Shown: positions 8,363 to 15,068 of the stretch, one piece after another
Layout: each line of letters begins with the position of its first letter
How positions within the stretch are numbered: the first letter of the stretch is position 1
The notes under the pieces: generated by a model
What the model was told of the DNA's origin: nothing
The model's database searches: none
What the model saw: only the letters and a program-made list of their open reading frames with translations
Assembly: GCF_016862435.1 (NCBI RefSeq)
Contig: NZ_BOMY01000033.1
Span: forward strand, 372,001-436,000
Length of the DNA: 64,000 nucleotides
Source of the DNA: Paractinoplanes tereljensis
Lineage (GTDB): Bacteria > Actinomycetota > Actinomycetes > Mycobacteriales > Micromonosporaceae
Direction of reading: 5' to 3'
Made by a program: the position numbers and the translations under genes

Positions 8363-9262
8363 CTAGGCGTGGACCGGGGCGTCGACCAGCCAGGTCAGGA
8401 TCTCCGGCAGGATGCCCATGGCTCCGAAGTGGGCGGAGCCGGACTGCACCCGTAGGTCGGCGTGCGGGATGCGGGCGGCCAGCCAGCGGGCGTGGCTGGC
8501 CGGCACGACGTTGTCCTCGGCGCCGTGCCAGAGCAGCACCGGCTGGCGCACGTCGGCCAGGTCGAACCCCCAGTCGCGGCGGACGGCCAGGGTGTCGTCG
8601 ATCCATCCGTACGGGCCTGGGCGGGTCGCTTCCGCGTACGCCTCCAACAGCAGTTTCTCGATGGTCAGGTCGCCGACGACCTGCCGGTCGGGGGCGCTGA
8701 TCTGGCCGCGCAGGGAGTCGAGCAGGCTGAGCGGGCTGCGTTGCACCCGGTCGGCCTGCAACCGCAGGCGTTCGATGAGTTTCTGTTCGTCGGCGCGGGC
8801 GATCGCGAACCCGCGGGTGTTGTCGGCGTTCATCCCCGCGTACCAGTCCAACTCCTCGCCGGCCTCGTGTGGTGCCAGGCTGACCAGCACGGCCACCCGG
8901 TCGACCCGGGCCGGCAGCAAGGCCGCGGAGGCGAGGGCGTGCGGCCCGCCGCCGGAGCGGCCGACCACGGCGAAGGAGTCCAGCCCCAGGTCGTCGGCTA
9001 TGCATTCGATGTCGGCGGCGCAGTCGGCGATGCTGCGGCCGGCATGCCGGTCGGAGCCGCCGTAGCCGGGCCGGTCGTAGCTGATCAGGCGGACGCCGAG
9101 GCGGTAGAGGACGCTGGATCGGGGCCGCGGGCCGATGCGGCTGCCGGGGGCGCCGTGCAGGAGGAAAACCGGGGACCCACCCGGGGCGCCGACCACCTGG
9201 TATCGAAGGTTGCGCCCGTCGGCGGTCTTGGCGTCCGCGTCTGCCGATCCCTGTGGGGACAC
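8363..9262 (-). CDS. Alpha/beta hydrolase
   Basis: 299 residues with the alpha/beta hydrolase core: oxyanion motif HGAPGSR, a YDRPGYGGSD loop, nucleophile elbow GRSGGG (Ser), acid region WHGAEDNVVPASH and the catalytic His in SAHFGAM. No signal peptide, so it is cytosolic. It faces fxsT with only eight bases between stops, so the two transcripts must overlap. The substrate is unknown; epoxide hydrolase, lactonase or esterase are all possible. Position alone suggests but does not show a link to the fxs system. Confidence 0.85.
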   Translation of the reverse strand: MSPQGSADADAKTADGRNLRYQVVGAPGGSPVFLLHGAPGSRIGPRPRSSVLYRLGVRLISYDRPGYGGSDRHAGRSIADCAADIECIADDLGLDSFAVVGRSGGGPHALASAALLPARVDRVAVLVSLAPHEAGEELDWYAGMNADNTRGFAIARADEQKLIERLRLQADRVQRSPLSLLDSLRGQISAPDRQVVGDLTIEKLLLEAYAEATRPGPYGWIDDTLAVRRDWGFDLADVRQPVLLWHGAEDNVVPASHARWLAARIPHADLRVQSGSAHFGAMGILPEILTWLVDAPVHA

Positions 9263-9451
9263 TCTAGGTCACTCCCGAGTCCGTCGGGGCCGCGCTCTTG
9301 CAGCCCAGATGTGCGGCCACGGGACACGCAGGTTCGGGGGCCTAGGCTAGCGAGGCCGGGGCAACTCCACCAGTATCGGCGTGCGGGCCGGTCGCGTGTT
9401 GCGAATGATGAACACCCGACAGGATTGGACAACACGTTCGTGACCTTCGGG

Positions 9452-10117
9452 TTACGGCTGGTAGCGGTAGCCCATGCCTGGTTCGGTGAGCAGGTGGCGG
9501 GGGCGGGTGGGGTCGTCCTCCAGTTTGCGGCGTAGCCGGGCCATGTACTGGCGCAGGTAGTTGCTCTCGGTGCCGTACTGCGGGCCCCACACCTCCTTCA
9601 GCAGCTGCCGCTGGGTGATCAGCTTGCCGGGGTTGCGCAGGAGCTGTTCGAGCAGTTGCCATTCGGTGGGAGTCAGCCGCTGCTCGGGGGTGATGGTGTG
9701 GTCGCCCAGGTCGATCGTGTAGCGGCCCAGGGTGATCACCGCGCCTGCCGTGGCCGGCTGGGCGCGGCGGGTCACCGCCCGGATCCGGGCCAGCAGCTCG
9801 TCCACGCCGAACGGCTTGGTCACGTAGTCGTCGGCGCCGGCGTCCAGGGCGGCGACCTTGTCGGTGCCCTCGGCCCGGCCGGACAGCACGATGATCGGTA
9901 CGGCGGTCCAGCCGCGCAGCCCGCGGATCACCTCGGCGCCGTCCATGTCGGGCAGGCCCAGGTCGAGCACGACCAGGTCGGGTGGGTGGGCGGCGGCCGC
10001 GTGCAGGGCGCCGGCGCCGTCGGCCGCGACGTCCACGTCGTACTGCCGGGCGCGCAGGTTGATCCGCAGCGCCCGGAGGATCTGCGGGTCGTCGTCGACG
10101 ACGAGGATGCGGGTCAC
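9452..10117 (-). CDS. kdpE: KdpE-like response regulator
   Basis: 221 residues: receiver domain with acidic pocket VVDDDPQ, phosphoacceptor Asp in VVLDLGLPD and Lys in VTKPFG, then an OmpR/PhoB winged helix (LTPTEWQLLEQLL, GTESNYLRQYMARLRRKLE, GMGYRYQP) that is close to KdpE. Start GTG 10117 overlaps the kinase stop as GTGA and has GGGAG upstream. KdpE classically activates the kdpFABC potassium ATPase, but no kdp transporter gene is in this window, so the regulon here is uncertain. The 9263-9451 gap upstream of the hydrolase shows no gene. Confidence 0.88.
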   Translation of the reverse strand: MTRILVVDDDPQILRALRINLRARQYDVDVAADGAGALHAAAAHPPDLVVLDLGLPDMDGAEVIRGLRGWTAVPIIVLSGRAEGTDKVAALDAGADDYVTKPFGVDELLARIRAVTRRAQPATAGAVITLGRYTIDLGDHTITPEQRLTPTEWQLLEQLLRNPGKLITQRQLLKEVWGPQYGTESNYLRQYMARLRRKLEDDPTRPRHLLTEPGMGYRYQP

Positions 10118-11442
10118 GTCGATCTCCCGGCGGCCGGCAAGGAAAGGATCATCGTAAGGCCCCCGCCGGGCGTCGCGGCGGGGTTCAGGGTGCCGCCCAT
10201 CGCCTCGGCGAGGCCGCGGGACAGGGCCAGGCCGAGGCCGACGCCGGTGTGGTTGTCCCGGTCGCCGAGCCGCTGGAACGGCTGGAAGATCAGGTCCCAC
10301 TTGTCCGGTGCGATGCCCGGCCCGTGGTCGACGACCAGCAGTTCCACGAGGTCGTCGCGGGCGCGGCCGCTCACCGACGGAGGCCGGCCGGAGGGCGAGT
10401 AGCGCAGCGCGTTGCCCACCACGTTGACCAGCACCCGGTCGAGCAGGCCGGGGTCGGCGTGCACGGCCGGCAGGTCGTCGGGCAGCCACACGGTGATCTC
10501 CCGGCCGAGTGGGCCGAGCTCGTCGAGGGCGGCCGGGACCACGTCCTCCAGGCCGATGTCGGTGAGGGCTACTCCGAGCGCCCCGGCCTGCAACCGGCTC
10601 ATGTCGAGCAGGTTGGCGACCAGGCCGGCCAGCCGGTCGAGGGATTCGTCGGCGGTGGCCAGCAGCTCGGCCTCGTCCTCGGCGTCGAACGAGACCTCGG
10701 TGCTGCGCAGCCCGGCCACCGCGGCCTTGGCCGAGGCGAGCGGCGTGCGCAGGTCGTGCCCGACGGCGGCGAGCAGCGCGGTGCGCACCTTGTCGCCCTC
10801 GGCCGCCACGGTCAGGCGCTGCTGGCGCAGGGCGACGGCGGCCTGGGCGGCGAACGCCCCGACGATCCGCCGGTCGGATTTCCCCAGCGGGCGGCCGGTC
10901 AGGACGAGGTGGAGGCGATCGTCGACGCCGAAGGCGTCTCCGTCGGCGGGGCTCGCGGCGGCCGGTGAGCCTACCGAGGCGACCGGGTGCCAGCCGCCGG
11001 GTACGCGTTCGAGCAGGGTCACCGCGTCGAGGGCGAACGTGTCCCGCAGTTGCCGCAGCAGCCCGGCCAGCGGGTCGGGGCCGCCGCGCAGCACCCCGCC
11101 GGCCACCTCGGCCAGGGTGCCGGCCTGGGCGGTGCGCCGGGCGGCCAGGTCGACCACCCAGGACACGGCCACCGCCACCACCACGAACGCGGCCAGCGCG
11201 AGCAGACTGTCGCCGCGGGCGATGGCCAGGGTGTGCAGCGGCGCCACATGGAAGTAGTTGAGCAGCAGGAACCCGCCGACCGCGGCCAGCAGAGCGGGCC
11301 AGAGCCCGCCGACCAGGGCCACCCCGACCACCGCCGCCAGGAACAGCGAGATCTCCCCGGTGACCGCGGTGAGCAGCGGTAACCCGAGGACGGCGAGGGC
11401 GAACCCGGCGACCCGCCGCCGCCTGGACAGCGGCGGGTTCAT
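10114..11442 (-). CDS. KdpD-like sensor histidine kinase, short form (DUF4118)
   Basis: 442 residues: four transmembrane helices in a DUF4118 region (residues 10-110), a GAF-like segment, then HisKA with H-box HDLRTPLASA and HATPase with N-box VNVVGNALRYSP, G1 DHGPGIAP and G2 GVGLGLALSRG. It corresponds to the C-terminal half of KdpD. The cytoplasmic KdpD and universal-stress domains that precede the membrane part in full-length KdpD (about 850-900 residues) are absent. The ATG at 11442-11440 abuts the helicase stop as TGATG, so it is cotranscribed with a helicase, an unexpected partner. Confidence 0.87.
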   Translation of the reverse strand: MNPPLSRRRRVAGFALAVLGLPLLTAVTGEISLFLAAVVGVALVGGLWPALLAAVGGFLLLNYFHVAPLHTLAIARGDSLLALAAFVVVAVAVSWVVDLAARRTAQAGTLAEVAGGVLRGGPDPLAGLLRQLRDTFALDAVTLLERVPGGWHPVASVGSPAAASPADGDAFGVDDRLHLVLTGRPLGKSDRRIVGAFAAQAAVALRQQRLTVAAEGDKVRTALLAAVGHDLRTPLASAKAAVAGLRSTEVSFDAEDEAELLATADESLDRLAGLVANLLDMSRLQAGALGVALTDIGLEDVVPAALDELGPLGREITVWLPDDLPAVHADPGLLDRVLVNVVGNALRYSPSGRPPSVSGRARDDLVELLVVDHGPGIAPDKWDLIFQPFQRLGDRDNHTGVGLGLALSRGLAEAMGGTLNPAATPGGGLTMILSLPAAGRST

Positions 11443-13931
11443 CAGTCGTGCGGGCCGACGGCGGTGATGACGACCGCGGCGGCGCCGGCCTCGTCGGAGG
11501 CGGCCAGGTCGACGGTGGCCTCGATGCCCCAGTCGTGGTCGCCGTCCGGGTCCTCGAACACCTGCCGCAAGGTCCACACCGCCGGGCCCGCGTCGATGTG
11601 CAGGAACGCGGGGCCACGGGCCGCGGGGCCGGTGCCGATCTCGTCGTACTCGTCGAAGTAGGGCTCGAGGGCAGCCGACCAGCGGTCGGCGGTCCAGCCC
11701 TGCTCGCCGTCGAGTTCGCCGAGGTCGTACCAGCGGCGCAGGGCGGCCAGCTCGACCCGGCGGAACAGGGCGTTGCGGACCAGGACCTTGAAGGCGCGCA
11801 CGTTGCGGGTGACCGCGGGCGGCTTGTCGTCGAGGCGTACCTCTTCGATGTCGGCTCCGGGGTTGCGCAGGCGTTCCCACTCGTCGAGGAGGCTGGAGTC
11901 GACCTGGCGGACCAGCTCGCCGAGCCACTCGATGAGGTCGCCGAGCTCCTCGGTGCGGGCGTCCTCGGGCACGGTGTGCCGCAGCGCCCGGTAGGCGTCG
12001 GCCAGGTAGCGCAGGACCAGGCCCTCGGAGCGGGACAGGCCGTAGAACGACACGTATTCGGTGAAGGTCATCGCCCGCTCGTACATGTCCCGGACGACGC
12101 TCTTGGGTTTGATCTCGTAGTCGGCGACCCAGGGGTGCCCGCGACGGTACGTCTCGTACGCGTTCTCCAGCAGTTCCAGCAGCGGGCGCGGGTGGGTGAC
12201 CTCCTCGAGGAGTTCCATCCGCTGCTCGTACTCGATGCCCTCGGCCTTCATGGCGTTCACCGCCTCGCCGCGCGCCTTGGTGCGCTGCGCGTAGAGGACC
12301 TGCCGCGGGTCCTCCAGGGTGGACTCGATCACCGAGACCACGTCGAGGGGGTAGTCCGGCGCCTCCCGGTCGAGCAGCTCCAGGCAGGCCAGCGCGAACG
12401 GCGACAGGGCCTGGTTGAGCGCGAAGTCGAGCTGGAGGTCCTCGGTGAGCTTGTAGACGCCGTCCGGGGTGCGTTCGATGACCCCGCCGGCCATCAGCGC
12501 CCGGGCGATGGCGATGGCCCGGCGGATGTGCCGGCGCTGCGCGGCCGGTTCCTCGTGGTTGTCGGTGAGCAGGTGCCGCATCGCCGCGAACGGGTCCCCG
12601 CCGCGGGCGAGCACGTTGAGCAGCATCGCGTGCGACACCTGGAACGAACTGGTCAACGGCTCGGGATCGGCGGCGACCAGGCGGTCGAAGGTGGGCTGCG
12701 CGTACCCCACGGTGCCCTCGGGCGGCTTCTTGCGGACGACCTTGCGCCGTTTCTTCGGGTCGTCGCCGGCCTTGGCCAGGGCCCGCTCGTTTTCCACGAC
12801 GTGCTCGGGGGCCTGCACGATGACGGTGCCCAGGGTGTCGAACCCGGCCCGCCCGGCCCGGCCGGCGATCTGGTGGAACTCGCGGGCCTTGAGCAGCCGG
12901 GTCTTGACCCCGTCGTACTTGGACAGGCCGGTGAACAGCACGGTGCGGATCGGCACGTTGATGCCGACGCCGAGCGTGTCGGTCCCGCAGATCACCTTGA
13001 GCAGCCCGGCCTGGGCCAGGGTCTCCACCAGGCGGCGGTATTTCGGCAGCATGCCGGCGTGGTGCACGCCGATGCCGTGCCGGACCAGCCGGGACAGGGT
13101 CTTGCCGAAGCCGGCGGTGAACCGGAAGCCGCCGATGGCCGCCGCGATCTTGTCTTTCTCCTCGCGGGTGCACATGTTGACGCTCATCAGCGACTGCGCC
13201 CGTTCCAGCGCGGCGACCTGGGTGAAGTGCACGACGTAGACCGGCGCCTGGTGGGTCTGCAGCAGCTCTTCGATGGTCTCGTGCAGTGGCGTCATCACGT
13301 ACTGGAAGACCAGCGGGACCGGCCGCTCGGCGCTGGCCACCACGGCGGTGGGCCGGCCGGTGCGGCGGCTGAGGTCGTCGACGAACCGGGTGGTGTCGCC
13401 GAGGGTGGCCGACATCAGCAGGAACTGGGCCTGCGGCAGCTCGATGATCGGCACCTGCCAGGCCCAGCCGCGGTCGGGTTCGGCGTAGAAGTGGAACTCG
13501 TCCATCACCACCTGGCCGACGTCGGCGGCGGTGCCCTCGCGCAGGGCCAGGTTGGCGAGCACCTCGGCGGTGCAGCAGATGATCGGCGCGTCCGCGTTGA
13601 CGCTGGCGTCGCCGGTGAGCATGCCGACGTTGTGCGCGCCGAAGGTGGCGCACAGGGCGAAGAACTTCTCGCTGACCAGCGCCTTGATCGGCGCGGTGTA
13701 GAAGGTGGTGCGCCCGCTGGCCAGGGCGATGAAGTGCGCGCCCGCCGCGACCAGGCTCTTGCCCGAGCCGGTCGGGGTGTTGAGGATGACGTTGGCCCCG
13801 GTGGCCAACTCGATCAGTGCCTCTTCCTGATGGGTGTAGAGGGAGAGACCCTGCTCGCTGGTCCATTTCTGAAAGGCATCGAAGACCGCGTCGGGTTCGG
13901 CCGTGCCCGGAAGGCGATCTGTGAGAGTCAT
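11442..13931 (-). CDS. DEAD/DEAH-box Ski2-like helicase with DUF3516
   Basis: 829 residues. Helicase motifs in order: TPTGSGKS (Walker A), MDEFHFY (motif II, DEFH rather than DEAH), SATLGD, and QIAGRAGRAG (motif VI). The C-terminal 400 residues are the DUF3516 domain of actinobacterial Ski2/Mtr4-like helicases, which probably remodel RNA or RNA-protein complexes. It is first in a minus-strand chain that continues directly into the sensor kinase. An unusual Lys/Arg-rich loop (DDPKKRRKVVRKK) sits between helicase and DUF3516 parts and could contact nucleic acid. Confidence 0.92.
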   Translation of the reverse strand: MTLTDRLPGTAEPDAVFDAFQKWTSEQGLSLYTHQEEALIELATGANVILNTPTGSGKSLVAAGAHFIALASGRTTFYTAPIKALVSEKFFALCATFGAHNVGMLTGDASVNADAPIICCTAEVLANLALREGTAADVGQVVMDEFHFYAEPDRGWAWQVPIIELPQAQFLLMSATLGDTTRFVDDLSRRTGRPTAVVASAERPVPLVFQYVMTPLHETIEELLQTHQAPVYVVHFTQVAALERAQSLMSVNMCTREEKDKIAAAIGGFRFTAGFGKTLSRLVRHGIGVHHAGMLPKYRRLVETLAQAGLLKVICGTDTLGVGINVPIRTVLFTGLSKYDGVKTRLLKAREFHQIAGRAGRAGFDTLGTVIVQAPEHVVENERALAKAGDDPKKRRKVVRKKPPEGTVGYAQPTFDRLVAADPEPLTSSFQVSHAMLLNVLARGGDPFAAMRHLLTDNHEEPAAQRRHIRRAIAIARALMAGGVIERTPDGVYKLTEDLQLDFALNQALSPFALACLELLDREAPDYPLDVVSVIESTLEDPRQVLYAQRTKARGEAVNAMKAEGIEYEQRMELLEEVTHPRPLLELLENAYETYRRGHPWVADYEIKPKSVVRDMYERAMTFTEYVSFYGLSRSEGLVLRYLADAYRALRHTVPEDARTEELGDLIEWLGELVRQVDSSLLDEWERLRNPGADIEEVRLDDKPPAVTRNVRAFKVLVRNALFRRVELAALRRWYDLGELDGEQGWTADRWSAALEPYFDEYDEIGTGPAARGPAFLHIDAGPAVWTLRQVFEDPDGDHDWGIEATVDLAASDEAGAAAVVITAVGPHD

Positions 13932-13959
13932 GGTGGTTAAACCTTATCCAGCGTGCTTC

Positions 13960-14601
13960 TCACGAGCGCGGCCAGGCCGCCAGTCGCGCCCGCAATTCGG
14001 CAATCTGCGGAGCGTCCAGGCCATACAGGGTGAAACGGGTGTCGTCCAGCCGGTCCAGGTACCGGCCGGCGTCGGCGATGTCGGCCGGGTCCAGCGCCGG
14101 GTCGACCGCGTGCGCCAGCTCCAGGATCCGGTCGAGGGGATAGCGCTCCAGGGCGGCGGCCACGTCGATGTAGTCGCGCACCTCGCGCCGATTGACCAGG
14201 GCCGCAACTTTGGTGGCGACCAGGTCGTCGAGGTGCATGACCGGGCCGAGGTCCATCACCACCGGCGCCCGGTGCCGGTCGAGCCGGCACAGGGTCAGCC
14301 GCAGCGCCCGGCCGTCCCGGCTGACCACGAACTCCTGGATGTCCTCGTCCATCCCGGCGAACAGTTCGTCGCCCTCCTCGCGCAGCACCCGGTAGCCGTT
14401 CTCGCGCAGCGCGGCGGTCACCTCGCCGGCCGCCGCGGTGACTCCGCCGGCCGTGTCGGTGAACAGGTCGACATCCTCGGTCGGCCGGGCCACCAGGCCG
14501 TTGACCAGCCAGGCGACCCCGCCGCCGAGGACGAAACCGTGTTTGTCGGCGACCGCCAGGGCGACCCGGGCGACATCGCGGTAGAAGTCCTCGAACCTCA
14601 C
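13960..14601 (-). CDS. AbiEii-type nucleotidyltransferase
   Basis: 213 residues of nucleotidyltransferase fold: helix-turn FVLGGGVAWLVNGL with the GG motif, then RPTEDVDLFTD carrying two metal-binding acids in DxD arrangement, and a third acid around VVMDLGPV. LDDLVATKVAALVNRREVRDYID is the C-terminal signature of AbiEii/AbiGii and related transferases. Start GTG 14601 overlaps the preceding gene as GTGA. AbiEii proteins act as toxins that modify tRNA or NTP pools in abortive infection, but housekeeping relatives are common in actinomycetes, so toxin function is inference. Confidence 0.8.
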   Translation of the reverse strand: MRFEDFYRDVARVALAVADKHGFVLGGGVAWLVNGLVARPTEDVDLFTDTAGGVTAAAGEVTAALRENGYRVLREEGDELFAGMDEDIQEFVVSRDGRALRLTLCRLDRHRAPVVMDLGPVMHLDDLVATKVAALVNRREVRDYIDVAAALERYPLDRILELAHAVDPALDPADIADAGRYLDRLDDTRFTLYGLDAPQIAELRARLAAWPRS

Positions 14602-14936
14602 GCGTGCCGCAGCCGCGGATGCCGCGCTTCCCAGGCGGCCCGCACGGCGCGGGGGAGATTCAACTGCGGCCACAGCCGTACGAGGGTGGCGCCGTTGATA
14701 TATGTCCGGAGTTCGTCGACCCGGATCGCCTCGCGCAGCACGTTCTCGTACATCCAGGTGAGCATGGTGTGCTGGTCGAGGTCGAACGCGCGCATCGGGT
14801 TCCACCACAGCCGCAGCGGCAGCTCGACCAGCCCGCTGGTGGGCCCGGTCAGCTCGCCGAGGGTGCCCGCGACCAGAACCGGCCGGTGCGGCCGGGACAG
14901 GTGGAGGGCCGGGGCCTCTCGCGTCGTGGCGGGCAT
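14598..14936 (-). CDS. Small partner protein of the nucleotidyltransferase, unknown function
   Basis: 112 residues, not recognised as a named family. It shows no membrane helix and no winged helix typical of AbiEi antitoxins. Its body (LPLRLWWNPMRAFDLDQH, then MLTWMYENVLREA) reads as a compact cytosolic protein, with a Trp/Arg-rich end (AWEARHPRLRHA). ATG 14936 is the likely start. Stop and next start overlap as GTGA, and it lies first in the pair, the usual antitoxin position. It may be the regulator or inhibitor of the transferase; that is inference from context only. Confidence 0.7.
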   Translation of the reverse strand: MPATTREAPALHLSRPHRPVLVAGTLGELTGPTSGLVELPLRLWWNPMRAFDLDQHTMLTWMYENVLREAIRVDELRTYINGATLVRLWPQLNLPRAVRAAWEARHPRLRHA

Positions 14937-14982
14937 GAGGATCAGCGTAAACCGACAACCCGTCCAAACCATTAAACCTAGA

Positions 14983-15020
14983 ATCCTAGGATGCTGTACG
15001 GGCAGTGCGGCGCACCGCAC
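14983..15020 (+). promoter_or_regulatory. Promoter-like palindrome and hairpin before the LuxR gene (element C)
   Basis: ATCCTAGGATGCTGTAC (14983-14999) contains the perfect palindrome ATCCTAGGAT with TAGGAT as a possible -10, followed by a six-pair hairpin GTGCGG-CGCA-CCGCAC (15005-15020). It lies between divergent genes and matches 15 of 17 bases of the 5' block of elements A and B (33181, 40375). It could be a promoter or a regulator site for the gene at 15069. Confidence 0.4.
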
Positions 15021-15068
15021 ACCTCCAACCGGACGGCTTCGCCGACTGACATGTTTTAGGTTGCTGCG

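Noticed and set aside
11448..13940. An 830-codon open frame antisense to the helicase
   Set aside because: It mirrors the real gene almost end to end and has a low-complexity Gly/Val/Asp/His composition without family motifs.
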